A DNA stretch of 64,000 nt, taken from Candidatus Didemnitutus sp. GTDB lineage: Bacteria > Verrucomicrobiota > Verrucomicrobiia > Opitutales > Opitutaceae. Under the pieces are notes generated by a model. The model made no database searches, was not told where the DNA came from, and saw nothing but the letters and a program-made list of their open reading frames with translations. The position numbers were made by a program, and so were the translations under genes. The DNA lies in NCBI GenBank assembly GCA_019634575.1, contig JAHCAY010000001.1, forward strand, positions 186,001-250,000, in the 5' to 3' direction. Below are positions 8,593 to 17,464 of this stretch, in pieces (the first letter of the stretch is position 1; each line of letters opens with the position of its first letter).

Positions 8593-10131
8593 TCAGCACA
8601 GGTGGCCGGCTGCTTTTTCAGCGGCGTCGACGAGTTGCTCGCTGCGGACGAGGGCGAGGGCGGTCTGGACGTCGTCGTGGAAGAGGCGGTCGGCTTGGGC
8701 GAAGGGGATGACGCGACGCACGGCGGCGACGGCGCCTTCGACGCCGCGGCCGGCTTTGAGCGGCCGAAGGAACTCGAGGCCTTGCGCGGAGCACATGAAC
8801 TCGATGGCGAGCACGGTTTCGGTGTTCTTCACGACTTCGAGGAGCTTCGTCGCACTGATCGACCCCATCGAGACATGGTCTTCCTGGCCGAGCGAGGACG
8901 GGATCGAATCGACGGAGGCGGGGTGCGCGAAGACTTTGTTTTCCGAGACGAGCGCGGCGGCGGTGTATTGCGGGATCATGAAGCCGGAGTTGAGGCCGGT
9001 GTCCTTCATGAGGAGCTTCGGGACCTTGAGGTCGCCGATGGTGTCGCCGTGGAGCAGCATGTAGATGCGGCGCTCGGAGATCGATGCGAGTTCGGCGGTG
9101 GCGATGGCGAGGTAGTCCATGACGAACGCCAGCGGCTCGCCGTGGAAGTTGCCGCCGCTGACGACGTCGCCGTTCTCGAAGATGAGCGGGTTGTCGGTGG
9201 CGGAGTTGATTTCCGTTTCCACGACGCTGCGCGCGTGTCCGAACGCGAGACGCACGGCGCCGTGCACCTGTGGGACGCAGCGGAGCGAGTAGGGGTCCTG
9301 GACCTTGCCGCAGTGCGCGTGCGACGGGAGGATCTTCGAGTCGGCGAGCAGCGCGCGGATGTTTTGGGCGACTTCGCGCTGGCCGGAGTGCGGGCGGGCG
9401 GCGTGGATGCGCGCGTCGAACGGTGCGGCGCTGCCGCGGGCGGCTTCGAGCGTGGTGGCGGCGGCGAGGTCGGCGGTCTTGAGGAGATTTTCGACGCGCA
9501 GGAGGCAATGCACGGCGTAGGCCGACATGAATTGCGTGCCGTTGATCAGGCCGAGGCCTTCCTTGGATTGCAGCTTCAGCGGGGCGAGGCCGAGCTGTTT
9601 GAGGACGGCGCGGGCGGACTGGCGTTTGCCGCGAAAGATCATTTCGCCGAGGCCGAGCAACGGCAGCACGAGATGCGCGAGCGGCGCGAGATCGCCGGAG
9701 GCGCCGAGCGAGCCTTTGGTGTAGACGATGGGGAGCGCGTCCTCGTTGTAGAAACGGATGAGGTGATCGACGACGCGCGGCGTGACGCCCGACATGCCGA
9801 CGGCGAGGCCGTTGACCTTGAGGAGCAGCATGAGGCGGACGATTTCCGCGGGCACTTCGTCGCCGACGCCGACGGCGTGGCTGAGGATGAGATTTTCCTG
9901 GAGCTTTTCGAGGTCGGCGGCGGGCACGCGCTGGTGCGCGAGGACGCCGAAGCCGGTGTTGATGCCGTAGTGCGGCGTCGGATCGTCGTGCAGGCGGTCG
10001 ACGATCGCGCGGGAGGCGCGGATACGGCGGCGGGCGTCGGCAGTGAGGGCGAGTTTTTCGCGGCGGGCGAGAGCGCGGCGCAGGCGGGACAAGGTCAGGT
10101 CGCGGCCGGAGAGGAGGAGTTTGCCGGGCAT
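8593..10131 (-). CDS. hutH: Histidine ammonia-lyase
   Basis: HutH deaminates L-histidine to trans-urocanate, the first step of the pathway. It has 512 residues, as expected. The self-processing Ala144-Ser145-Gly146 triad that forms the MIO electrophile lies in KGSLGASGDLAPLAHL, preceded by the YGINTGFG substrate loop at 55-62. GGNFHGEP and the Q-E-DHVSMGS segment near the C-terminus are also typical. It is the promoter-proximal gene of the hut operon; about 150 nt upstream lies the terminator of the hibernation-factor gene, so the hut promoter should be within 10132-10280, although I see no clear -35/-10 pair. Confidence 0.97.
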   Translation of the reverse strand: MPGKLLLSGRDLTLSRLRRALARREKLALTADARRRIRASRAIVDRLHDDPTPHYGINTGFGVLAHQRVPAADLEKLQENLILSHAVGVGDEVPAEIVRLMLLLKVNGLAVGMSGVTPRVVDHLIRFYNEDALPIVYTKGSLGASGDLAPLAHLVLPLLGLGEMIFRGKRQSARAVLKQLGLAPLKLQSKEGLGLINGTQFMSAYAVHCLLRVENLLKTADLAAATTLEAARGSAAPFDARIHAARPHSGQREVAQNIRALLADSKILPSHAHCGKVQDPYSLRCVPQVHGAVRLAFGHARSVVETEINSATDNPLIFENGDVVSGGNFHGEPLAFVMDYLAIATAELASISERRIYMLLHGDTIGDLKVPKLLMKDTGLNSGFMIPQYTAAALVSENKVFAHPASVDSIPSSLGQEDHVSMGSISATKLLEVVKNTETVLAIEFMCSAQGLEFLRPLKAGRGVEGAVAAVRRVIPFAQADRLFHDDVQTALALVRSEQLVDAAEKAAGHLC

Positions 10132-10280
10132 AGCGGAGGTCGTGTCATAGAAGGCCCGGGGCAGGATTTTGGAAACTGAAAAGGTTTAGGCCGTTCGGGG
10201 GATTAGTTCGGCGCGTGGGGTAGGTTGGCGTTCCTGCTTTCCCGTGAAGGCGCGAGGCGGGAGCGCGTAGCTCGTCCTGG

Positions 10281-10311
10281 AAAAGAAAAGAGCCCGCCGG
10301 TGGGCGGGCTC
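10281..10311 (-). terminator. Rho-independent terminator of the hibernation-factor gene
   Basis: Stem gagcccgcc (10290-10298) and ggcgggctc (10303-10311) with a 4-nt loop. Read on the minus strand the stem is followed by TTTTCTTTTCC. It lies 27 nt after the stop of the minus-strand hpf gene and insulates it from hutH. Confidence 0.85.
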
Positions 10312-10337
10312 GAAAAAGTGAGGGGGTTGCGTGTCGC

Positions 10338-10706
10338 TCAGACTGCCTTCGGCAGCGTGACATCCTGCCATTCGACGGCGTGCGGATGGTTGCGCTTGTC
10401 CTTGGCGAGGCTGTGGCGGCGGCGGACGGAGTGGTCGAGCTTGTCGACGAGGAGATCGATGGACTTGTGGCAATCCTCCGAATTGACGGTGGCGTTGATG
10501 TCGGGGCCGCGGAGCTGGACGTGCGCTTTGGCGATGAACTTGTGCTGTCGGTCGTGCTTGCGGTCGCACTCGAGTTCGACTTTCACGCGGACGATGTGCG
10601 CCTCGTGTCGGAACAGTCGCTCCATTTTTTCCCGGACGTAGAACTTCAGGGACGGGGTCAGTTCGAGGTGGATGCCTGTAACGATCACTTCGTGGGAGCT
10701 ATTCAT
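10338..10706 (-). CDS. hpf: Ribosome hibernation-promoting factor (HPF/YfiA family)
   Basis: A 122-residue protein of the ribosome-associated inhibitor A/HPF fold, which binds the 30S decoding region in stationary phase. The pattern VIVTGIHLELTPSLKFYVREK, HIVRVKVELE, and AHVQLRGPDINATV with the closing helix CHKSIDLLVDKLDHSVRRRH is characteristic. It lacks the long C-terminal dimerisation domain, so it is a short-type HPF with an extra ~20-residue tail. ATG 10706 is chosen over the upstream start at 10742 because AAGGAT lies 8 nt before it. It is divergent from the pseudouridine synthase gene. Confidence 0.9.
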   Translation of the reverse strand: MNSSHEVIVTGIHLELTPSLKFYVREKMERLFRHEAHIVRVKVELECDRKHDRQHKFIAKAHVQLRGPDINATVNSEDCHKSIDLLVDKLDHSVRRRHSLAKDKRNHPHAVEWQDVTLPKAV

Positions 10707-10910
10707 GGGTATCCTTTCTGGTTGAGGAAAAGCACGGGGCAAAGTCCCTCTCTGCGGCGTGCGGTATGTCGACGAGGCCGCCCGTGTGGGCCGGCCATTC
10801 TTTCCTTGTGGGAAAGTGCTTCATTCGACACCCACACGCATAGCTCATGCCGTCGCGGAGGCAACCTCGCGGTGTCGGTTATAACGCACAATAATTTTGA
10901 ACGTCCCCGC

Positions 10911-11786
10911 ATGTCCCTGCTTGACGACCAACCGCTGCCACCGCCCGAAGCGCCGCTCGTGAATCCGGCCGACTTGCCGGGCTGGGTGAGGTTCGAGGAC
11001 GAGCGCCTGCTGACGATCGACAAACCCGGCTGGCTCGTCGTCCACCCGTCCAAAAACGGACCGTGGTCGAGCCTCGCGGGGGCACTGCGCGAAGGAATGG
11101 GACTGCAAACCATCCGCTTCGTGTATCGGCTCGATCGCGAGACCTCTGGAGTGATTATTCTCGCGAAGGACGAGGCGACGGGCAGCCGGCTGCAAAAGGC
11201 GATGGCCAAGCGGCTCATTGGCAAGGCCTACGTGGCCATCCTCGAAGGCGAGCTCGCGGAACGGACGGAAGTGAATCAGGCGCTCGGGCCGGATCCGACG
11301 GCCAACGTCACCGTGAAGCAGCGCGTCGTGGAGTCCGGCACCGCCGGCGCGCAGGAAGCGCGGACGGTTTTCCATCCGCTAATCGTGCGCGGCGGCTACA
11401 CGATGGTCGGCGTGGAGTTGTTCACGGGGCGCAAGCATCAGATCCGCGCGCACGCGGAATGGCTGGGCCGGCGTGTGGTGGGCGACAAACTCTACGGTCC
11501 CGACCCGACGCTCTATCTCGAGTTCGCCGAGCACGGCTGGACGGAGCGGCACAGCGCGTTGCTGCCGCTCACGCGGCAGGCGCTGCATTGCGCGGCGATC
11601 GATTTGCGACCGGCGCACCTGGACTATCTGCTGACGGCACCGTGGCCCGCGGATTTGGCGCGCTTTGCCGAGCGGAAAATGGGGTTGTCCGCCGGAGAAG
11701 CGCAGGCGCTGATCGATGGATTTGTCAGTCGGGCGTTCGCTGCCGTCGCGCCGCGTCACGACCACGAGGGATGTCGGGAAGCATAG
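10911..11786 (+). CDS. RluA-family pseudouridine synthase
   Basis: An rRNA/tRNA uridine isomerase of 291 residues. The RluA catalytic signature is FVYRLDRETSGVIILAKD, with the Asp of RLD as nucleophile; upstream LLTIDKPGWLVVHPS and downstream ELFTGRKHQIRAHAEWLG and VVGDKLYG are the remaining family motifs. There is no S4 domain, as in RluA/TruC-type members. The ATG at 10911 begins after a 168-nt divergent spacer shared with hpf. The exact target uridine cannot be assigned. Confidence 0.9.
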   Translation: MSLLDDQPLPPPEAPLVNPADLPGWVRFEDERLLTIDKPGWLVVHPSKNGPWSSLAGALREGMGLQTIRFVYRLDRETSGVIILAKDEATGSRLQKAMAKRLIGKAYVAILEGELAERTEVNQALGPDPTANVTVKQRVVESGTAGAQEARTVFHPLIVRGGYTMVGVELFTGRKHQIRAHAEWLGRRVVGDKLYGPDPTLYLEFAEHGWTERHSALLPLTRQALHCAAIDLRPAHLDYLLTAPWPADLARFAERKMGLSAGEAQALIDGFVSRAFAAVAPRHDHEGCREA

Positions 11787-11971
11787 CGTGTTGCTTTCGA
11801 GTTTGCGGTGCGGCAACGAGCCGCCACGCGTCGCTCGCGTGCGCTTTTGCCGGACCGGTCAGCACGGCTGCGGCCAACGCGAAGGGAGGCGGCGGTGGCG
11901 GAGCGGCGAGTGAGTTTTTCACTGGCTGCTCCGCATTGCTGGTCGCCGTGTGCCGGCGCGCAGTTTCCTAA
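11771..11971 (+). CDS. Small ORF ending in a Gly6-AAS C-terminal sorting-type tail (possibly a gene remnant)
   Basis: An ORF of 66 codons starting inside the last codons of the pseudouridine synthase gene. Its second half reads AAANAKGGGGGGAASEFF, then a hydrophobic stretch (about 12 residues) and a basic CRRAVS end. This layout, and the exact GGGGGGAAS core, is the same as the tail of the metalloprotease encoded 130 nt downstream. The N-terminal 35 residues are Cys/Ala-rich, with a loosely signal-like stretch. It may be a genuine short surface peptide, or the surviving 3-prime end of a larger gene whose product used the same sorting route. Being shorter than usual gene-call limits and without a clear ribosome-binding site, its expression is uncertain. 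Confidence 0.4.
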   Translation: MSGSIACCFRVCGAATSRHASLACAFAGPVSTAAANAKGGGGGGAASEFFTGCSALLVAVCRRAVS

Positions 11972-12102
11972 GTAATCGTGCCAGAGGTCTGAGTTTTTTA
12001 GAAATCTTGCGCGGGTCAGCGCGATGGCTTCTGCGGCGGTGGTGACCGTCCGCTGAGTTGACTTGGGGCGATGGGACGGTGGGCTTGCTGCGAGCGAACC
12101 CC

Positions 12103-13938
12103 ATGAAAACACGGACGGCAGTTATTCTCAGTGTGGTCGCGATGGCGGCGGCGCTTTATTGGAGCGGCCGAGTCTGGTTCGCGAAAATTCCGGCGACCGC
12201 GGCGCGGCGCAGCAAACCCGCCTCGGTGCAACCGGCGCAAGCGGGCGTCTCGTCGCTGGTCGCGGTGACTGCGGCGCCTTCCCGCGAAACAGGGCGAGCG
12301 ACTGCGGTGCCTGCGTTTGTGCGAATGGAGTTGCGCGAGGCTTTCCCGGAAATCCCGGACGTCGTGACGGACTGGCGCGAGTTCCGACCGGAACGACTCC
12401 AAGTGGAGCCGTTGCGTGGGATGCCGATCCGTTTCACCCGGACCGCCGTGAAGGACGACGGGCGCCGCGTGACGTGGATCGGGCGCAATGCGGCGGTGCC
12501 CGGAGCGAGCTTCGTGAGCGTGGCGCGCGCGGATGGTTTCGATGCGGTGCTGGTGATTCCGGGCGCCAGTCAGTTCAGTTTTCATGTGCGAGGGAATTCG
12601 GTGGTGGTCGAGGAAAGCGCGCCCGGCGAGGAAGGTTGCGGAGTCGATCCGGCGCAACCGGACCGCCCAACCGCGGTGGCCAGCAGCGGGGCGATCTACC
12701 GGGCATCGGAGGCGAGCGAGGCGGCGATTGCCACGGTCGCGGAGGCAGTGAATGCGGCGAGCACGGCCCCGAACGTGGACGTGTTGTTTCTCTACGATGC
12801 GGATGCGTTGCGCTATGCCTCGGACCGCTCGACCGATCCGATTGGCTATCTCGAGGGCCGCAGCCGCGCGACGATCGAGACCGCCAACCTCGTGCTGGCG
12901 CAGAGCGGCGTGACCTCGTTCGTTTGGCGCTGGGTCGGATTGGAGGCGTCGCGCGCCTACGTCCGCAACGGCATCCTGATCGATGATCTGCGACAGATTT
13001 CGCCCGGCGGAGCGATCGGCGACTACGTGGCCGACCTGCGGTATCGCTACGGCGCGGACCAGGTGATGCTTTTCATCGGCGGCAAGACCGACGCTGGCGG
13101 CTGGGCCAACATCGCGGCCAAGCAAGTGCCGGTGTCTGGCTCGCTCGCGTGCACGGTCATGCGCGTGGATGGCAGCTACAAGCTGATGGCGCACGAGCTC
13201 GCGCACAATTTCGGCTGCCGCCACGATCGCGCGAATTTCGGCGGCGCGGGTGTGCCGACGCCGGAAGGCGACGGCTTTTGGTGCTACGGGCTGTTGTGGA
13301 GCGACCCCGAAAGCGCGGGCGGCAACACGACTTCCGGCACCGTCATGTCGTATGCGAACTACATCGTGCCCTATTTCAGCAATCCGGGCATCACGCTCGA
13401 GGTGACGACCGCGATGGAGGAACGGAGCGGTCCGAACCTGCCGCTCGGCACGCGCACGATCGGATTTCCCGAATCGCACGCGAAGGCAGCCTACAACGTT
13501 CGCGTGCTGAACGATAACGCGTCGGCGATCGTGAACGTGAACGCCGAACTGACGCAGCCGAGAATCGTGGTGCAGCCGCAGGGCGCGAGTGTCTCGGCCG
13601 GCCGGTCACTCACATTGTCCGTCTCGGCGGAAGGCGGTGGGCTGCTCTACCAGTGGTCCCGCAATGGCGCCGCCATCGTGGGGGCGACCGCCTCGAGCCT
13701 GACGCGTGCAGCGGTCGCGGCGAGCGATGCGGGAGATTACACCGTGAGCGTGAGCAACCGGGTCGGCTCCGTCACGAGCGGCACCGCGTCGGTGTCAGTG
13801 CCGGCGAGCGAGCCGGTTCCGACGCCGGGGAATTCTTCCGGCGGTGGCGGAGGCGGCGGAGCGGCGAGCGGTGTCTTCGGTGCAGTGGCGGCGCTGTTGT
13901 TGGCTCTGCACGCCGGCCGCACTTCAAGAAGCGAGTAG
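12103..13938 (+). CDS. Secreted metzincin metalloprotease with Ig-like domain and Gly-rich C-terminal tail
   Basis: A 611-residue exported protease. Domains in order: N-terminal signal/anchor helix (TAVILSVVAMAAALYW); a propeptide-like region to about 220; a metzincin catalytic domain with HELAHNFGCRHD at 364-375 (three zinc His and catalytic Glu365) and a Met-turn at Met415 (GTVMSYAN), most like reprolysin/ADAM-type bacterial proteases; an Ig-like domain at about 486-566 with the Tyr-corner DAGDYTVSVSN; and a tail of seven glycines (580-586), Ala-Ala-Ser, a hydrophobic segment and a basic end. The tail resembles tripartite sorting signals and implies processing or anchoring in the envelope. 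ATG 12103 is used because it begins the signal helix. The 3-prime end overlaps the next, convergent gene by 15 bp. Confidence 0.9.
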   Translation: MKTRTAVILSVVAMAAALYWSGRVWFAKIPATAARRSKPASVQPAQAGVSSLVAVTAAPSRETGRATAVPAFVRMELREAFPEIPDVVTDWREFRPERLQVEPLRGMPIRFTRTAVKDDGRRVTWIGRNAAVPGASFVSVARADGFDAVLVIPGASQFSFHVRGNSVVVEESAPGEEGCGVDPAQPDRPTAVASSGAIYRASEASEAAIATVAEAVNAASTAPNVDVLFLYDADALRYASDRSTDPIGYLEGRSRATIETANLVLAQSGVTSFVWRWVGLEASRAYVRNGILIDDLRQISPGGAIGDYVADLRYRYGADQVMLFIGGKTDAGGWANIAAKQVPVSGSLACTVMRVDGSYKLMAHELAHNFGCRHDRANFGGAGVPTPEGDGFWCYGLLWSDPESAGGNTTSGTVMSYANYIVPYFSNPGITLEVTTAMEERSGPNLPLGTRTIGFPESHAKAAYNVRVLNDNASAIVNVNAELTQPRIVVQPQGASVSAGRSLTLSVSAEGGGLLYQWSRNGAAIVGATASSLTRAAVAASDAGDYTVSVSNRVGSVTSGTASVSVPASEPVPTPGNSSGGGGGGGAASGVFGAVAALLLALHAGRTSRSE

Positions 13939-14676
13939 GCGCGCCAACGCGTCGTGGAGAGCGGCGCAGTGCGCGGCGACGCGCTGCTCGAGCGGCAGTC
14001 GCGTGGGCGATTCGAAAGTGTAGCCGAGCGTGGTGCGGCCGTGGCGGAGGTAGATCGCCTCGGGCCAGCGATCGCGCAGCAGCGGATCGCTCACTGGACG
14101 GATGATGCCCGGTGCGTCCGCGTCGCGCCCATCGATGACGGCGGCGTTTTCGATCGGGCAGTGGCGGCCGGCGCCGGCGAGCGCGACGTCGGCGAGCGTC
14201 GGCCGGTTGGCGGGGTTCAACTCGTAGAGGTAGAAGCCGGCGGCTTCAAAGTCCTCGTGCAGACAAAAGGCGGCGTCGAAATCCGGCTGGCGCTCGAGCC
14301 AGGCGACGTGAGCGCCAATCTCGGCTGTGACCGGATGCTTGTAGTCGCGGTTGAGATCGATGCCGGCGAAGTTCTCCCGCGTGCCGCGCGCGAGGCCCGT
14401 GGGATTGAGCACCGGACAAATCCACCACGCCGCGCGCGCGTCGAAGAAACCATCCTCGACCAACCGCAGCACGGCCCACGGCGGGGCGGGCTCGTCGCCG
14501 TGCATGCCGGACGAGACGTAAATGCGCGGCGCGTCGGGGCGGGCGGGTTTCGTGTAGGCGTTGAGGTCGAAGCCGTGTATCTCTCCGAATTTCTCACCGC
14601 CGAAACCTGCGCGGCGGGCGGCGGCATCGAAACGCGGGATGAACGTGGCAGGGTCGAGCGGCAGCGCGGAGGGCAT
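13924..14676 (-). CDS. M14-family zinc carboxypeptidase
   Basis: A 250-residue metallocarboxypeptidase/succinylglutamate desuccinylase-like protein. Zinc ligands are seen in [10 protein letters not shown] (His59, Glu62) and AFCLHEDF (His140); [22 protein letters not shown] is the family substrate-binding block, and Glu in [15 protein letters not shown] near the C-terminus is the probable catalytic base. There is no signal peptide, so it is cytoplasmic, perhaps acting on murein or other peptides. ATG 14676 (MPSALPLDP) is chosen; the longer frame runs into a dispersed repeat and the upstream region of gltX. It is divergent from gltX. Confidence 0.85.
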   Translation of the reverse strand: MPSALPLDPATFIPRFDAAARRAGFGGEKFGEIHGFDLNAYTKPARPDAPRIYVSSGMHGDEPAPPWAVLRLVEDGFFDARAAWWICPVLNPTGLARGTRENFAGIDLNRDYKHPVTAEIGAHVAWLERQPDFDAAFCLHEDFEAAGFYLYELNPANRPTLADVALAGAGRHCPIENAAVIDGRDADAPGIIRPVSDPLLRDRWPEAIYLRHGRTTLGYTFESPTRLPLEQRVAAHCAALHDALARLLAS

Positions 14677-14757
14677 GGCGTAGAGGTGCGCAGATATGTC
14701 GGCGGCGCAATGTCGGAGCGCAGCCAGGTGCGCGCGCGGAAGCGGGCTTGGAAATTT

Positions 14758-14783
14758 GTGTTCCTTCGTGTCCATTCGTGGTT
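14758..14783. repeat. Dispersed repeat in the leader of gltX
   Basis: The reverse complement of this stretch (aaccacgaatggacacgaa...) matches the repeat at 18858-18891 with few differences. It is AT-richer than its surroundings and ends 12 nt before the gltX start. Confidence 0.75.
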
Positions 14784-14795
14784 CTCCTTTTTCCC

Positions 14796-16184
14796 ATGTC
14801 GAACGTTCGCGTCCGCTTCGCACCCAGCCCGACGGGCTTCTTCCACATCGGCAGCGCCCGCACGGCGCTGTTCAACTGGCTTTACGCCCGCCACACCGGC
14901 GGCACGTTCATCCTGCGTATCGAGGACACGGACAAGGAGCGCAACAGCGAGGAGTTCCTCCGCCTGATCTACGATTCGATGACGTGGCTCGGCATGGATT
15001 GGGACGAGGGTCCGAATCCGAATGGCGTGGGCGAGCGCGGCGATTACGGCCCGTATCGCCAGAGCCAGCGCGGCGCGCTCTACGAGGAATACAAGCAGAA
15101 GCTCCTCGCCAACGGTCGCGCCTACGAGAAGGACGGCGCGATCTGGTTCAAGATGCTCGGCGAGCGCTACCGTGTCTTCGACGACCACCGCAAGAAGGAG
15201 GTCGAGAAGGTGAAGAGCGATCCGGTCGTGATCGACGACCAGATCCGCGGTCGTGTCGAGCGCATGGAGGACGAGGACTTCGTGATCTTCCGCTCGGACG
15301 GCAACCCGGTGTTCCACTTCGTGAACGTCGTCGACGACATCACGATGAAGGTCACGCACATCATCCGCGGGGAGGACCACCTTTCCAACACGAGCAAGCA
15401 CGTGCGTCTCTACGAAGGCTTCGGCGTGACGCCGCCCATCTTCGCGCACATCCCGCTCATCCTGAAATCGCCCGAGATGGGGCAGGGCAAGATGTCGAAG
15501 CGCGACAAGGGCGCGCTGATCGAGGAATACCAACAGCGCAGCTTCCTGCCCGAGGCGCTGGTGAACTACATCTCGCTGCTCGGCTGGAATCCCGGCGACG
15601 ACCGCGAGAAGATGCCCGTCAGCGAGATCGTGCGCCTCTTCGATTTGCCGGCGGTGAACAAGAGCGGCGCGAAGTTCGACCACAAGAAACTCGCGAACCT
15701 CAACATGCAGTATCTGCTCGAGTTGCCGGCGGAGAAATTCCGCGCGCAGGCGAAGGCCTATTTCGCGCAGCAGCCGACTGGTGCCGCGGTGCTCGCGAAC
15801 GAGCCGTATTTCCGCGAAATCATGCTGCTCGCGCAGCCGAAGATCAAATCCATCGACGAACTCGCGGCTTACACGGTGTATTTCTTCACCGACGACTTTC
15901 CGATCGACGCGAAGGTGAAGGAGAAGCTGATGGCCAAGGGCGATCCGAAAGCGCGCCTCGCCGAGCTGATCGCGGCGTTGCCGGCGATGGATTTTTCGAC
16001 TGACGCGGCCATCGAGGCCGCGCTCAAGGCGCTGGCGGAGTCGAAGCAACTCGGCTTCGGCGACTACCAGGGCATCGCGCGCCTCGCAGTGACCGGCACG
16101 AACGCCGGCCCGAGCATCACGAGCATCTTCCGCGTGCTCGGCAAAGAGCGCGTGCTCGCGCGCCTGCAAAAATTTGCGGCCTGA
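14796..16184 (+). CDS. gltX: Glutamyl-tRNA synthetase
   Basis: Class I aminoacyl-tRNA synthetase charging tRNA-Glu, 462 residues. The ATP-binding signatures are HIGS in [22 protein letters not shown] and KMSKR in [19 protein letters not shown]. The C-terminal anticodon-binding helices (from about residue 330) are intact. ATG 14796 ([12 protein letters not shown]) is taken because it begins exactly at the first catalytic strand; the frame's upstream extension lies in a dispersed repeat. A separate glnS is present at 19052-20842, so this enzyme is expected to be discriminating. Confidence 0.97.
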   Translation: MSNVRVRFAPSPTGFFHIGSARTALFNWLYARHTGGTFILRIEDTDKERNSEEFLRLIYDSMTWLGMDWDEGPNPNGVGERGDYGPYRQSQRGALYEEYKQKLLANGRAYEKDGAIWFKMLGERYRVFDDHRKKEVEKVKSDPVVIDDQIRGRVERMEDEDFVIFRSDGNPVFHFVNVVDDITMKVTHIIRGEDHLSNTSKHVRLYEGFGVTPPIFAHIPLILKSPEMGQGKMSKRDKGALIEEYQQRSFLPEALVNYISLLGWNPGDDREKMPVSEIVRLFDLPAVNKSGAKFDHKKLANLNMQYLLELPAEKFRAQAKAYFAQQPTGAAVLANEPYFREIMLLAQPKIKSIDELAAYTVYFFTDDFPIDAKVKEKLMAKGDPKARLAELIAALPAMDFSTDAAIEAALKALAESKQLGFGDYQGIARLAVTGTNAGPSITSIFRVLGKERVLARLQKFAA

Positions 16185-16199
16185 AGCGAGCGCAGTGCC

Positions 16200-16928
16200 A
16201 TGAGCGAGGTCTTCACACTGGAAGCGGAGGTGTCTTACTGGGACGTCGACCGCGATCAGGTGATGACGCTCGCGGGCGTTTTCAAGCTGCTGCAGGAGGC
16301 GGCTATCAAGCACGCCGACGTCTACGGTCTGGGCGCCAAGGCGATGACGGCGCGCGGCGAAAGCTGGGTGCTGAATCGCATCGCCGTCGAGATCGCGCGC
16401 TACCCGCGCTACGAGGAAAAACTGGTCGTGCGCACATGGTCGGCCGGCATTCGCGGCTTTCGTGGTTACCGCGATCTGCGCGTCTATTGCGGCGACGAAC
16501 TGCTGGTCCGCGCCTCCACGTTGTGGCTCTACGTCAATCTCCAGACGAAGTCGCTCATCCGTGTGGCTGCGGAGCTGGCCGAGCGGTTTCCCGTGGGCCA
16601 GGCGGAGATGTTCCGTGCCGACCTCGACAAGGTGCGCTACGAACCGCCCGCGGAACACGCGCCGGCGAGCGAGGTGTCGTTGCGCTATGCCGATTTCGAT
16701 GGGAACGCGCATCTGAACAACACCGCCTACCTTGACTGCCTGCAGACGGCACTGAGCCGGCAAGCGATGCTGGCGCGGCCGAAGCGCGTCGAGATGCAGT
16801 TCCTCAAGGAGGTCTCGCTCGCGGTCGCAACGGTGCAGGTGGCGCTCGAGCGCCGGGCGGATGACGCGGCCGGTTTTGCCGTGCGCAGCGGCGCGGAATT
16901 GCACGCGCAGGGCCTCGTGGCTTTCTGA
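16200..16928 (+). CDS. Acyl-ACP thioesterase (double hotdog)
   Basis: A 242-residue protein with two hotdog halves, matching the acyl-ACP thioesterase family that releases free fatty acids from acyl carrier protein in the cytosol. The N-terminal half contains YWDVDRDQVMTLAGVFKLLQEAA, the second half has the conserved FDGNAHLNNTAYLD stretch with Asn/His residues typical of the active site. It follows gltX by 15 nt and overlaps no other gene, so may be in one transcript with gltX and the two genes behind it. Acyl chain length preference cannot be inferred. Confidence 0.85.
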   Translation: MSEVFTLEAEVSYWDVDRDQVMTLAGVFKLLQEAAIKHADVYGLGAKAMTARGESWVLNRIAVEIARYPRYEEKLVVRTWSAGIRGFRGYRDLRVYCGDELLVRASTLWLYVNLQTKSLIRVAAELAERFPVGQAEMFRADLDKVRYEPPAEHAPASEVSLRYADFDGNAHLNNTAYLDCLQTALSRQAMLARPKRVEMQFLKEVSLAVATVQVALERRADDAAGFAVRSGAELHAQGLVAF

Positions 16929-16932
16929 ACCG

Positions 16933-17433
16933 ATGAGCGCGCCGGGCGATCGCTCGACCCGACCCACCGTGCACCTGTTGTGCGGCCTGCCCGGGTGCGG
17001 CAAGACGACACTGGCTCGCCGGATGGCAGCGGAAAGCGGGGCGATTGTTCTCGGGCACGACGAGCGCATGGTGGCGCGCCATGGCACGAATCCGCCGGAA
17101 GCGGAGTTCGCCGCGCTGGCTGGCGCGGTGACCGAAGAGCTTTGGCGCGAGGCGTCGGAGGTCGTCGCGTCGGGGCGCGACGTGATTCTGGATTGGGGTT
17201 TCTGGACACGAGCCGAGCGCGATGCAGCGCGAGAGCGCGTGGCGGCGATCGGTGCGATTGGCGTGCTGCATGTGGTCGCGTGCGAGGACAAGGTGGCTCG
17301 CGCGCGGACGCTTGCCCGGACGGCGACGGGCGGGCCGGTCCTGGAGATAAACGGTGCGGCATGGGACGCGTTTCGTGCGCGCTTCGAGCCGCCGGGAGCC
17401 GATGAGGGCGCGGTTTCGTCGCGGAGCGATTGA
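16933..17433 (+). CDS. P-loop kinase-like ATPase (AAA_33/zeta-toxin-like fold)
   Basis: A 166-residue nucleotide-binding protein. The Walker A motif GLPGCGKTT lies near the N-terminus, an LGHDERM segment follows at the usual substrate-Asp position, and VILDWGFWTRAERD is the Walker B-like strand with catalytic-type Asp. This arrangement is that of small-molecule kinases and aminoglycoside-kinase-like ATPases. It begins 4 nt after the thioesterase. Substrate unknown; no antitoxin lies next to it, which argues against a zeta-type toxin. Confidence 0.8.
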   Translation: MSAPGDRSTRPTVHLLCGLPGCGKTTLARRMAAESGAIVLGHDERMVARHGTNPPEAEFAALAGAVTEELWREASEVVASGRDVILDWGFWTRAERDAARERVAAIGAIGVLHVVACEDKVARARTLARTATGGPVLEINGAAWDAFRARFEPPGADEGAVSSRSD

Positions 17434-17464
17434 CGCCGTGCTTTCGGGGCGCTCACTACGCGTC

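Noticed and set aside
10132..10280. A histidine/urocanate-responsive operator for the hut operon
   Set aside because: The upstream region has no convincing palindrome like a HutC site and no adjacent regulator gene.
16933..17433. Zeta-type toxin
   Set aside because: Walker A and the general fold fit, but there is no epsilon-like antitoxin nearby and the protein is shorter than zeta toxins; called a P-loop kinase instead.
14217..17456. A 1079-codon open frame on the minus strand
   Set aside because: It lies antisense to gltX, the thioesterase and the kinase gene, is rich in Arg/His/Ala as expected for a shadow of high-GC codon usage, and shows no domain.
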